Assembly (NCBI GenBank): GCA_950295325.1
Contig: OX485803.1
Span: 73,175,554 to 73,239,553 of the forward strand
Reading direction: 5' to 3'
Length of the DNA: 64,000 nt
From: Polytrichum commune
Lineage: Eukaryota > Streptophyta > Polytrichopsida > Polytrichales > Polytrichaceae
This document shows, piece by piece, positions 35,157 to 47,390 of this stretch; positions within the stretch are counted from its first letter, which is position 1, and the number at the start of each line of letters is the position of its first letter. A model generated the notes under the pieces. That model worked only from the letters and a program-made list of their open reading frames with translations. It did not search any database and had not been told where the DNA came from. Made by a program: the position numbers and the translations under genes.

Positions 35157-36129
35157 TGTCGCGCACCTCTCCATGAGGAGTGCCCGAAACACCATGGGCA
35201 CAAGGGGGACCCCGGAGTGACACCCGGGACTTGTGGCGCCGTTGGTGAGAGGGCCCAAGTGATCCTAGTGTGGGTGAGGGCCCCGGGCGTTGGGAACGCC
35301 TCCCACCCACGAAGACTAGGAGGCACAAGGGTAAGGCCATGAGCTATGCGTAGCTCATGGCGTGGTGATTCTAGAAAGCTCAAGAACACCTCAATCGGAG
35401 GTGTGAGCTAGGAGTTATGGCCATTTGAGTGGGGCGCTGTCCCGGGACAGCGCCCTGGTACAGCAGTGCCTGGGAGTGATTCCCGGGACTGCCAAGGTTC
35501 AAACAGGCATAACTTCCTCAAGACTTGCCCGAATGGGGCAAGCGAGGAGTCCATCGGCATCTACGTGAAGCGTAGATGAAGATGGAGTGGTTGGTTGTTA
35601 TGATCAGACATCATACAAGGAAGTTATGATGGTCTGAAGCTGCTAGTGGGTTCTAGGCCCAGCAGCTAAAGGAAAATGTCCACTTGGCCCCAACTCTTGG
35701 TAGAGAGACAAGAGGTTGGTTGACGGTGGGGTAGGGGCCCCGCGTGAAGTCCTAGAGGCTTATATGGGTGAGGTGGTGTGGCCTCACCCACCCGAGGCCG
35801 AACGGCAAGGCCTCCATGGGCTTTGGCCTATTGTGAGGCCATAGTTGCCTAGTATGGTTCGGGTTGTTGTAGTGTTGCTCCGGCAACGCGATGATCAACA
35901 TAGGATTGGACTTCCATGGATGGAAGTCCACATTGGGGAAATGGGCTACCAATTAAGGGGTGAGTCCCGAAAGCAAAGTAGGAGGGTTGGTTCCCTCCTA
36001 TGAACTATTGGTCCGGGGTAAGAGGAGCTATCCATTAGCATGGCGGAATGCGAATGGTTAGCGCTCGTAACCTTTGCTAGAAACGAAAATTGGCAAGATG
36101 GTCAAGGGGGACTAGCAAGGGTTGCGACA
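35157..36129 (+). repeat. 5' LTR of the chromovirus
   Basis: 973 bp, tg...ca ends, indistinguishable by eye from the copy at 41010-41982. Confidence 0.95.
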
Positions 36130-36130
36130 C

Positions 36131-36149
36131 TTGGTATCAGAGCAGGGTT
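36131..36149 (+). promoter_or_regulatory. Primer-binding site (initiator tRNA-Met type)
   Basis: ttggtatcagagcagggtt begins two bases after the LTR and matches the tggtatcagagc core complementary to plant initiator tRNA-Met. Confidence 0.9.
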
Positions 36150-36779
36150 CCAAGTTTTGAGCTCGCACTTTGAGGGAAACATGGCTATCAAAAATGCGGG
36201 TTATGATGGTGAGCCCGGGGTTTCCAAAAGGTTGTGAGGCTCAAATTGGAACAAGGATCATGTGCAAGTGGAATTTGACCATACCATTGGTTCTAATGAC
36301 AATGGTGGGCATGAGGGTGGATTTGGTAAGGAAAATGGAGGAGTGCTTTGAAAAGGGCTCCCGCAAACCTCAAAAAAACATTTGGGGCCTAGAATACCGA
36401 ATGCACCCAAAACCTTGGAGGGTATTAATGTTGGATTGAAATTCAATTCGAGATGCTTCGAAGGTTCGGATGTTGAAATGAACTTGGTGCTAATTAGGCA
36501 CCCATGGCCTCTTAAGGCCTATGTGCGCTATTCAAACGCACAAATGAAGGATACACCTAAAACGGACGAGCTTTCTAAGAAATGCATCGTTTTAGGTGGG
36601 GTTTTAAAAGCGGGTGGTGGATGCCTTGTTTAAGTCCCCAAGGCTTCTTGAGGACATGGTGGGGACCATCAAGTTTGCAAGAGCATTGAAGCCGATGGTC
36701 CCAAAGAGAAGTTTGGTGGCGCATCACCACAAGTGGCTTTAGCCAAAGTAGGTCCCAAAGAAATGAGTGCAAATTGTTT

Positions 36780-37090
36780 GGTCCATTTTACTTAGGCAAA
36801 ACATGTTGGTGCCGCAGACGGAATGTTGAAAGGTGGCTTTATGCTTCCAAAGCAAATCATACTTGTGCCGCGGACGGAATGTTGGGAGGTGGGTTTGTCC
36901 TACCAAGGCAATTCATGTTCGTGCCGCGGATGGAGTGTGGGAAGGTGGCTTTGTGCTACCAAGGCAAAACATGTTTGTTTTGCGGACAAACTATTAGAAA
37001 TTGGTTTTGTGGCACCAAACCAATTTGTCCCGCGCACGAAATGTTTGAAGTTGGCTTTGCGGACCAAACCAAGTCAAGTTGCCGAGGACC
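36780..37090 (+). repeat. About 68-bp tandem repeats inside the chromovirus
   Basis: Four to five diverged units with the core gtgccgcggacggaatgttg and ccaaggcaaaacatg. Confidence 0.75.
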
Positions 37091-37929
37091 AAATGTAAGA
37101 CGATGGCATTGTGGCCAAGGCTAGTAGCCTTAAGCCGAGGCCAAGTCTTTTGTACCTTGAGGCTCAAATGAATGGGAGATATGTCTCATGAGTTGACAAA
37201 GAGGCAATGGACTCTTTCATGAGCCCAAAGCTCACAAGGGAGTTGGGGCTTGCCAATTGATAGAGCGGGCAAGCCCACCAAGGTGCGGTTTGGAAAGGGC
37301 GAACCGCATGAAACAAAGGAGGCCGCGATGCATGTAACCTTTCAATGTGGGACATTGGATTTTTGTCAAAATTTCACACCAAGTAAAATAGATGAAATGC
37401 ATGTCATTGTGAAGGCCGCCTTCTTTGAAACTCACATGATAGATGTGAGGTGCAAGCCGGGTGTTTGCAATGCATTATGATGTGTCATAATAGCAAAGAA
37501 TTGAAGTTCAAATTGACAAGGACTCCTATGGTAGGAGGACCCAAGTTGAATTTGGTCTTAATGGACCAAATGCAAAATATAAACATAATTGTCGTGGTTC
37601 AATTGGAGCAACTCCAAAGAACGTATGGGGAGGCGAGGAAAGATGGGCCTCCCCCAAATCACATTGGTGGGATGTTGGTGAGATACAAGGATGTATTCAC
37701 CAATGTGTTGCCCAAAAACATTACCGCCAAGGAGTGAAAAATAACTTTGCTCAACGAGAGATTGAGTTCTTGAGGTATGTGGTGACAAAGGACGTTGGTG
37801 GATGAACATGAAGAATGTCAAAGCAATCCAAAAGGAGAATTGGCCCTTCATTCAAAAAAATGCTTAGGTCATTTGTTGGCCTAGCCAACTACTACCACCA
37901 CTTCATTCAAGAGTTTTTGAAGGTTGCTA

Positions 37930-38400
37930 GGACCTTAATCAACTTATTGAGGAAAATGGCTATCCCAAGAGTGGGATGAGCCTTGTCACCAAGCCTTTGG
38001 GAAGCTTAAGACCAAGTTCTCTTCGCCGCCCGTGCTCAAGTTCGTGGAGTTGGCAAACCTTTGAGGTGCATACGGGGGCGGGTGACTTTACCATTGGCGG
38101 ATGTTAAGGCAAAATGGATGGCCATTGCATATAAGAGCATGAAGCTTGATGGTTGTTCAACCTTGTCCAACTTGTGCAAGAAATGGCTATCCCAACAGTG
38201 GGATGAGCCTTGCCACCAAGTCTTTGAGGAGCTTAAGACCAAGTTCTATTCGCCACCCGTGCTCAAGTTCGCGGAGCTTGACAAACCTTTTGAGGTGCAT
38301 ACGGGGGTGAATGACTTTGCCAATGGTGGATTTTGTGTAAGATGGATGGCCTTTGCATATGGGAGCATGAAGCTCGATGGTTGTCAAAGAAGACAACCAA
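37930..38400 (+). repeat. Direct duplication inside the chromovirus
   Basis: Two diverged copies of about 240 bp, each with gtgggatgagcctt, gcttaagaccaagttct and gaggtgcatacggggg. Confidence 0.75.
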
Positions 38401-40996
38401 CTCATGACAAAGAACTTCTTTGCCGTAGTGCATTGCTTGAAGATGTGGCGACATTATATGGGGTCGCACAAAGCAAAGGTCTACATGGACAATGTGTCCT
38501 AAAAGTATTTTGACATACAAGCATAAGTGAACGCCAAGTCATTGCGGAGGCATGATAGTTTGGCGCTTATGAAGGTGGATTTAATCCACAAACCGGACCG
38601 TGGAAATGTGGTGCCGGATGCGCGAAGTAGACCGGAAGAGTTCCAAGCAATGAGAACCATCCAAACCTTGTGGCTAATGTGTGCCGGCAAAGGAAACTTG
38701 TGATGCAAGATACGGGAGGGGTAAATTTACTACCCCAAAAGCACAAAAACTTTTAGGTGAGCTTCGCAAGAGCAAGGTGCTCAAAGAGGTTAAGTTGGTG
38801 GACGGATTGTTCAAGTGTAAACAAAGTCGGGTGTATGTGCCACAAGGCAAGTTGAGGCTATCGGTTTTGAAGGAAGAATGTGATAGTCCTATTGCCGGCC
38901 ATAGAGGAGAAAGAGAAAGCCGCCATAGAATGGTGTCAAGGGGGTACCATTGGCGGTGCATAAAGAAGGATATAGCCCACTTTGTGAAGGCTTGGATGAA
39001 GTGCCAAGTGAACCGAGCCTCTTACCAAAAGCAAGGCGGTTTCTTGCAACCGTTGCCTATCCCGTCGGCGCCATGGCATAGTATGTGCATGGACTTGATC
39101 ACAAGTTTGCCGGAGTCACATGGGTATGATGCCATCTTGTTGATGGTAGAGCAGTTTGCCAAGTTGGCACACATGGTGCCGATTGTGGGAACCGCCACCG
39201 CGTTGGAGACCGCATAGCCTTTTCTCAAAGGATGGTTGAGGCACCACGGGTTGCCAAGAGTGATTGTGAGGGATCAAGATCCAAAGTTCACAAGTGCATT
39301 TTCAATGCATTTCTCTAAGGAGGTCGGAATGAAACTAAGGTTTAGCACGGCCTTGCATTCCCAAATGGATGGGAAAGCGGAGCATGTGAATGGAGTCTTG
39401 AAGCAATACTTGAGGAACTTGGTGGGGGCGGACCAAGGAGATTGGGCGGACTATGTGGGTCGAGCGGAGTGTAATTGCAATGTAGCCACGCACTTGGCTA
39501 CCAAGGGGTGGTTTTTCGTGGTGGCTTATGGAGTGGATGCGCTCCAACCTATTAACCTAGCTCTCGAGGGGGCACATTCAACACTAGAGTTCAACCAAGA
39601 TGGTAAGGACTTGGCCAAGGAGCAAAAACAAGTCTTGGAGATGACCAAGTTGTTGGTGGAGAAAGCCCGAAGGTGCTACGGAGTGCAAATCAATGCCGGA
39701 AGACGCGAAGTGGAGTATGAGGTGGGCCAATAAGGTGTTGTTGAATGTGGACAACTTCACCTTGCCCAAAGGCCTTACTCCAAAAGTTCATGTCCAAAAT
39801 TGGAGCTTCGTTTTCCATTGTGGAACAAGTGTTCAAGGACATGTATAAGTTGGAATTACCGCCGGAGATCAAAGTGCATCCGACATTTCATGTCTCATTA
39901 CGAAAGTCATTTTAGGACGACACCTTGTGGCCCGATCACAAGCAAGTGATTAGGCCACCTCCCGACCTTGTGGAGGTCATTTGGAACATGAGGTAAGAGG
40001 GCATCCTCAAGTGTAGGAAGCCCAAGTGAAAATGAAAGAAAATGTACAAAGGAGTACTTGGTGAAATGGTGAGGATACCATGAGAAACAAACCGCTTGGG
40101 TGGCGGCAAGAGACATGGTGAACACCAATGAATTGGTGAAGCACTTTGAAGAAACTAAGGCTAAGGATTCCAATAAAATGAAGCGGAGGCATTGATGAGG
40201 ACATCAATCTCCTTTAGTGGGGGAGAGACGCTAGTAGCACACTTAGCTTCGAGGTTAATTGCTCCACAACATGAACTTGTTCTTTGGCTTGAGGGAATAA
40301 AGTCCAAACTTTAGTGGTGCAAAGAGAAAAGTATGAGATGAGGTCCTAGTCTTGTACTTGTGCTTGGTTAATGGAAGAGGGGGAATAGATATGCCAAACT
40401 AGGTTGGGTAAGCCGAGTAATTGGGGGCCATGGCTTGGAGGGGCCTTGGATAAAACCAAGAAACTTCTTAGTTGTGGGCTTGTCCGGGCGGGGGCAAGGT
40501 GATGGCGCGTGCTCATAAAAGTGCTACCCGCGAGCTAACGAGAGTTGGCGCATGGGAGTCATGAACCCATGTCTCGAAAGAGCAAAGTGGGAACCGAGTC
40601 GGGCGGGACTTGGCATCACCCCCGTGCGATCGAGGCGTGGCTTAACAATGGAAAGCCATCTCGGAGTTGCAACCGAGACAACTTAGTGGAAGCGTTGAGG
40701 TCTCGCCTAGATGTGTCACGTTAGGCTAGTGGAGCCTAACGGGGGAGGCCCCAAAGGAGGGGCAACCCAAGTGAGTCCTAAAGTAGGTGGGTCTAGTATA
40801 GGTTAGGTCCTTGGATGAGAGATCCAAGGTCGCTAACGGACCACCTAGGAACGACACCTTTGGGACTATGCCAAATTTGAAGATGCATTGTGGGGGTCGC
40901 GCCCTAAGGTAAACACAATGCCGCACCATAGAGGATGGCAACTTGAGAATTGGTGTGCCGACTACGAGTATAGTCGATGAGGGCATCGACTCCGTT

Positions 40997-41009
40997 TGGT
41001 GGGGGTGAG
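40997..41009 (+). promoter_or_regulatory. Polypurine tract of the chromovirus
   Basis: tggtgggggtgag lies immediately before the 3' LTR, where plus-strand priming is expected. Confidence 0.7.
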
Positions 41010-41982
41010 TGTCGCGCACCTCTCCATGAGGAGTGCCCGAAACACCATGGGCACAAGGGGGACCCCGGAGTGACACCCGGGACTTGTGGCGCCGTTGGTG
41101 AGAGGGCCCAAGTGATCCTAGTGTGGGTGAGGGCCCCGGGCGTTGGGAACGCCTCCCACCCACGAAGACTAGGAGGCACAAGGGTAAGGCCATGAGCTAT
41201 GCGTAGCTCATGGCGTGGTGATTCTAGAAAGCTCAAGAACACCTCAATCGGAGGTGTGAGCTAGGAGTTATGGCCATTTGAGTGGGGCGCTGTCCCGGGA
41301 CAGCGCCCTGGTACAGCAGTGCCTGGGAGTGATTCCCGGGACTGCCAAGGTTCAAACAGGCATAACTTCCTCAAGACTTGCCCGAATGGGGCAAGCGAGG
41401 AGTCCATCGGCATCTACGTGAAGCGTAGATGAAGATGGAGTGGTTGGTTGTTATGATCAGACATCATACAAGGAAGTTATGATGGTCTGAAGCTGCTAGT
41501 GGGTTCTAGGCCCAGCAGCTAAAGGAAAATGTCCACTTGGCCCCAACTCTTGGTAGAGAGACAAGAGGTTGGTTGACGGTGGGGTAGGGGCCCCGCGTGA
41601 AGTCCTAGAGGCTTATATGGGTGAGGTGGTGTGGCCTCACCCACCCGAGGCCGAACGGCAAGGCCTCCATGGGCTTTGGCCTATTGTGAGGCCATAGTTG
41701 CCTAGTATGGTTCGGGTTGTTGTAGTGTTGCTCCGGCAACGCGATGATCAACATAGGATTGGACTTCCATGGATGGAAGTCCACATTGGGGAAATGGGCT
41801 ACCAATTAAGGGGTGAGTCCCGAAAGCAAAGTAGGAGGGTTGGTTCCCTCCTATGAACTATTGGTCCGGGGTAAGAGGAGCTATCCATTAGCATGGCGGA
41901 ATGCGAATGGTTAGCGCTCGTAACCTTTGCTAGAAACGAAAATTGGCAAGATGGTCAAGGGGGACTAGCAAGGGTTGCGACA
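41010..41982 (+). repeat. 3' LTR of the chromovirus
   Basis: 973 bp and followed directly by the aagag duplication. Confidence 0.95.
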
Positions 41983-44900
41983 AAGAGGGTGACGTTTCTA
42001 ATGACGAAATTTGTGAGATTTTCGGACCTCGGAAGGATAAGAATGGCTGGAAGGTCAATGAGAAGCCAAGTAGGGAGTTCCAAGAATCAGTGGTGAATTT
42101 GTACTCCTGAGTGATCCTCAGAGATCAAGTCCTCAATGACCAATTGACCTTGGAGTGGGCACGAGCCATTGTGGCAGAGAACAAGGGCATCCCTGTGAAT
42201 TGGGCATCATTTGCCGTACACCTACACAAAAAACGTTTGTCCTTGGAGAATGTCAAGAAGGCTAAGAAACTTGCCAAGGAAGGCACCAGTTCCGATTCCC
42301 TTAATGTGGCATCCAGATCATGGCCAGAGCTTGGTATCCAACCTCCAGGGAGTTCCATTGCCCAACTTCCTGTTTGTGCTGTAGGAGTTGTTTCTCAACA
42401 TCTTTCCCCTGCCCAAAAACCTCAATCTAGTGGTTCTATCCTAGGACCTGATAGAAAGGGTAGTTTTCGTACACCTGTGAGTCGATCTCTTTTGTTGCGT
42501 GCAAGTAAAGGGAAGGTTGAAACTGGGGTGTCAATTAAGCGCAATAACCTAAGTGTCTTAAATCCAAGGGTGAAGGCGATGATGGCCTCAAATCCACCAA
42601 AGCGTGGAACAGAGGACATCATTAGTAGACTTCATGAGTTGCTTCTATCAAAGCAGAAATCATTGTTACAGTCAAAAGAACGGCTTCGTGCTACTAGTGA
42701 CACTAAATCTAATTTTGAGATGGACTTCAAGAGGGCAAAACTCATGCTGGATGTTCTTAAAGGTCTCCATATTGATGCTGAATGTGAACTGTCTAGAGCT
42801 CGTGTTGCTTTGCAAGATGCTATTTCCTTTGAGTCTAATCCCATTCCTACCCCTGATGCATCTGTTGTGGTGGAAGAAAATGGGGAGGGATTTTCATCAG
42901 TTAATGCACACATAGAAAACTCTGTTGCTCAATTGCAACAAAGATTGCGCTGTGAAGAGCGCAATGTCCAGTCATCTCTGTCTAAACTTTCCGCAGCTGA
43001 GAAAGATTTTGTTCTCAAACAAAATGAACTTTCCAGTAGTGAAGAGGCATATGGGGAGGAAATTCAACATCAAGTTGTCGTAGAAAAGATGTTGACCCTC
43101 ATAGCAGACTATTTGTCTAAGTTGAAGGGTGGCATTTTATTAACCACCCACCCTGAACCTATTAGTAGGGCTGATAGGACTAAGTCCCAATGTGTTCAAG
43201 TGAATGTTGAAGACTGTATTTTTTGCAAAGAAAGTTTTCATGTCAATGATATATGTGTATCCTCATGCGGTCACTGCTACCACCCTTGGTGCCTTGGTAT
43301 GCACATTAGCTCTTCCAACAAATGCAAGTTACAATCATGTCAACAAGAATTTGATTTACAATGGCGATTGTCATTTGGATTTGTAATTCCAAAAACTGGC
43401 CAGCATCAACTCCCCTCTGCAGCTATGTCTGGTGAGTCCAAACCCTAATTGATTATTTGCCTATAATTTTAGTTCTTTACATTGTTTTTATGGCATTTTG
43501 TGTAGAAGATATAAGACATGAGGTCAGAATATGTTAGCATCATGCTAAGTTACCCCTAGCAAATGTTTGTATGTACCTTTGCTGCATATACAAACTTAGA
43601 TGAAAAACAATTTGAGTTTTGGATGTCCACCTGGTGCATCATACATAGGTATGTTACACCTTGCTATTTGGATTTGATTCATTTAATTTTTGTACACATG
43701 TAGAATGAGTCCTACATTCCTCTCCCTTGGGCCATGAATATCTACCCAGCTCCACACATTCTAGCAACCTATTCCACAATGTTGTTATTTACTGTGGAAT
43801 GGGTGTTCACATTGAATGTGGGGACTAATAGGAAGCACTAAAAAATTTCCCTAGTCCCCTACCCCACCAGGATTTGTTGTACTTACAAATCCTCCAGTAT
43901 GGATAACTAGGATTGCAATTCCTTCCCCCAGACACCTAATAAATTGCCTTCATTTGCAATGTTCCAATTTTTAGGATCCAGGACAAAAATACTAGGCCCA
44001 CTGCAATGCCAGGAACTCTGTAAATACCATTAATACCATTTTCTAGAGTCAGGATCCAACTTCCTGACTCACATGCTTAGTACTCTACCCCTTTGCTTCC
44101 ATTCCTACCCCCATTGTCATCCAGGACCCAATTTCCTATTGTCATTCCTATCAACATATCAATTTTTTTTCCATTCCTGCCATTTTATTGAATCAGGACA
44201 CAATTTCCTAGGGTCCTTGCGTACTTGGAAGCTATCTAATATCAATAGGAATATTTTTTGGATACAAGAAGTGATTTCCTGGTCCATTTGGATACCATGA
44301 CTCTTTGGTATTAATTCCTAGTTTGTTTTTGGACCAGTATATGTTAGTTCATTCCTGATTCCTAATTTAAGTCCTTATTCTTGCTTGTAGATGTCCATTC
44401 AGACTTTGGAGCTTCCACCACTATTTTCCAACACTTGGGCGACACAAACTCAACAATACCTGAGCCATCCTGCTCTTTGAGGACTCACACATCAGCAAGT
44501 CAAGACAACTTTGTTCCAAGAAGTGGTGCATGCGCGGAAGAATATGCCGAGGTGGCCTCAAAGAAATGCCATCAACCAGCGATTTCACAGAAATCATCAT
44601 TGGTGGAAGCTGAGGATGGAAATTTCCCAGGGTTAGACACAACAAGCTTTCAATGCATTATTTGCTTTGAGAAATGCAAACCCATGGCTACATTGGAGGT
44701 GAGTGTTTAGGCATAAATATATGTCATTGTACAAAATCATATATGTTTTGTTTCAGTTGATACAAAATCATCAATGTTGGATTATAGGGCCATATGGTGG
44801 TCTCTAGATTTTTTTATTAATACTCCTTTGCATGGGTTGTGATGCAGCCATGTGGTCATACTTGTGTTTGCACGACGTGTGCAAAAGACCTACTTTTGTG

Positions 44901-45274
44901 TCCAACTTGCTATGACCTCATTTCAGGATCAATGCGTGCTAACCCGAAACCAAAAAGTACTATGGTGGGTCTAGGGAATGCTTTCAATGCAAGTGTGCAA
45001 CCGGTGGTTAGGAGAACCATTAGATTTCCAACCAATAAACGCGCAAAAATTGTTAGTCAAGGACGTAGTGGGATGGAAATCCATGGATTCAAAGAGCCAG
45101 ATTTTGATTTTGACTCTGATGAATCTAATTCTGAAGATGATTTGGCTAGATTGGAAACCCCTACTGGTTCTTTGCAAAACAGACCTAAAAGAACATCTTG
45201 TGGTAGTGGGAATAGTGTACTTTTGGGACTAAATGATACGTACACTGATAGTAGTGATGACGATGAGGAGAGAG

Positions 45275-46351
45275 TGTCACCAAAAAGCCTCCACCCTTCA
45301 ATTTCGTCCTAGCCCGAATGGAGAAGTTTATAATGACAATGTAGAAATTTCTCTCTTTGTAACACAATGTACGATTCTAATCTATCGTTGGAATATACGC
45401 AACTTAGCCAAGTCTATACTATGTCTTCTTACACTCCTTAATCTCGAAGTTTGGAAGTTTGGAAGTTTGGACATAGTCTCGGTTTTTTGGCTCTCAAAAA
45501 TTCATATGAAGTCCAAAAAATGAGTTCTTGGTATCCATGTATAGGTAATGAAGTCCTCTACATGAATATGCAATAATATTTCTACTACCACAAAGTATAT
45601 GGTCGCAATTCTACGCTGTTCCCTTTGAACCTACACTTTTTCACTAGTTTTTGGAAGTTTGGACATAGTCTCGGTTTTTTGGCTCTCAAAAATTCATATG
45701 AAGTCCAACAAAACTAAATGCTCCAATAAGAGACTTTGCACATCCGCATAAGTATAAGGCTAATCAATGTAAATCCAAATATCCAAACAAAGACATAAAT
45801 TAAATTTTAAATCATTCACGCCCAACTATTACTAACAAGAGGTCAAACCCTCTTCAAGGCCAACTAGCCTTGGCTCCTAACCTTACATCCATGCACACAC
45901 ACGTACTCCTATCTTGCTTCCCACGCACCCACACTTATAACACGTGGAGTGCCAAGGAGCACGAAGGAAAGAGAGGATGAGTGAGGGAAGAATGAGGGAT
46001 TATATAGTGAGTTCGAGGGGGTGAGCATCCTCAAGGCTCACGATAAGCCCTCGAGATTTCCTCCTACTTTGTAGGTTCTTATCCTATCTCCTAAGCCTTC
46101 CTCCCTCAAATGATCAACAAGGATCCTAATTCAAACATTTAACTAACCTTGGCTTTCTACCTACCACACTTTACCAAGGTTTGTCCTTCTCCTATTTAAA
46201 TCCACTCCACAAAAGCCTAATGCTTCAAACTAAGCTTTCTTCAAGCTTCACTCTTTTTATATTTTTGTGAATAATCATAAATCACCAAAACACCACTTGT
46301 AATGTTTTACAAGTGTTAACAACCAATGTGGGCATCAATTTTGGGCTCACA
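45275..46351 (-). mobile_element. Solo LTR (1077 bp) in the RING gene's last exon
   Basis: Minus-strand copy starting tgtgagcccaaaattgatg and ending ttggtgaca, with a perfect target duplication gagag at 45270-45274 and 46352-46356. It is shorter than its relative at 21177-23166 but shares both ends with it. Confidence 0.92.
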
Positions 46352-46781
46352 GAGAGGTTGTCCTAGTGATCCCAAACCAATCCAGCATACAAACTACACT
46401 AGCAGTTGTTTGGAAGACAAGGTGGAGAAGAATACAGATTCCTTAGATTCAAAGGAGAAGGTCCCTAACTCATCCTTGGATGTTCATCCTCTTCCAGCCT
46501 GCACCTATGTAGATATTCAGTCTGAGTCTACGCAAATTGTTGAATCACATGAATACATCCCTCATATGAAAAGGAAAAACCCTACAATGCCAGGTAATTT
46601 TGCTAAAAGAGTGACTAGAACTGAGGGTCCAGCTGAGGACCCTTCTGCCTTCCTAAGTAAACATGGGGGCCAAAAACCAGTTGCCAACAAAGAGGTTATG
46701 AAGTTGTTGGCTGGCAGTCCTTCTAAGTCTGCCTCCGTTCGTCATGACAATAGGTCCAGACGAAGTGGGAGGGGCAAGTGA

Positions 46782-47390
46782 TGATTAGAGGGTTAGGCTT
46801 TCACATAGCATTATGGAATAAAAATTGAATGTTCATTGCCTTCGTTATTTGAGTGAATTGATGTTTACTCATTGTATATCGAGTGATTTTGCATCAATTG
46901 TCATCTATTTATAACACGTACAACATAAGTACATGTAGTCCTAGGTGTTCAAATGTAACATTCAGGGTTAATGATTACGTAGTTAGTTGTTTTATTTGAT
47001 TGTCAATGATTACGACAAGGTTTAGGCTACTTGGGAAATGACTACACATGGAAATCATACATGTGGACCATCCTCATGATTTCAGTTCCTTATTGGCACA
47101 AATGATTTAAATTGACACATGTCCTAGTACTTCTAATGTTTTCATGCAGCTTCTAGAGGCTCCCATCCAATCTAAGAATGCAAGTTGGGCATACATGCTG
47201 GTACACTTCCCACTCCTCTCTCTACTCTTACCCACAACAGCCATGTTACATTAGCTGCATTTTGAATCTGCTCATAGCTTTGTCTTACTCCTCTCTTTTC
47301 TAAGCTACCACACCATATTCTGAGGCCAGGTGTTGAGGAAGTGTTGCACTGGTGTAGGGATTGGGTTTAGATTTGTTGTAGAAGATTGCT
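46782..47390. other. Spacer between the two plus-strand cargo genes
   Basis: Holds the 3' flank of the RING gene and presumably the promoter of the next gene. No specific motif stands out. Confidence 0.4.

Larger units (their letters stand above)
35157..41982 (+). mobile_element. Ty3/gypsy chromovirus-like LTR retrotransposon (fossil)
   Basis: A 6826-bp element bounded by two 973-bp LTRs (tgtcgcgc ... gcgaca) and a perfect 5-bp target duplication aagag (35152-35156, 41983-41987). A tRNA-iMet-type primer site follows the 5' LTR and a purine tract precedes the 3' LTR. Traces of Ty3/gypsy parts in order: protease/RT to RNase H (about 37450-38500), zinc-binding and core integrase (about 38870-39730) and a chromodomain-like stretch (about 40050-40150). 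The coding region is broken in many places, and contains internal tandem duplications. The LTRs look identical, so insertion is very recent; it was presumably mobilised by other copies. Confidence 0.92.
35071..46781 (+). pseudogene. Coiled-coil protein with two RING-like zinc fingers, interrupted by two LTR insertions
   Basis: Segments: 35071-35156 (after acceptor attccag), 41988-43431, 44391-44698, 44848-45274 and 46357-46781 (stop). The 6.8-kb chromovirus and a solo LTR lie between pieces, and the reading frame continues across both when one target-duplication copy is ignored. Order: an N-terminal domain shared with the gene at 47391 (QLTLEWARAIVAENKGIPVN, WASF), long coiled coils (about 42605-43125), a C/H-rich finger CIFCKES...SSCGHCYHPWC near 43215, and a C3HC4 RING of the IAP/Mahogunin type (CIICFEKC / PCGHTCVCTTCAKDLLLCPT) built across the intron at 44699-44847. 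An acidic DSDESNSEDD-type tail follows. RING proteins are usually E3 ubiquitin ligases. An in-frame TGA at 42108 plus the insertions make this copy inactive. It may be cargo of a DNA transposon. Confidence 0.75.
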
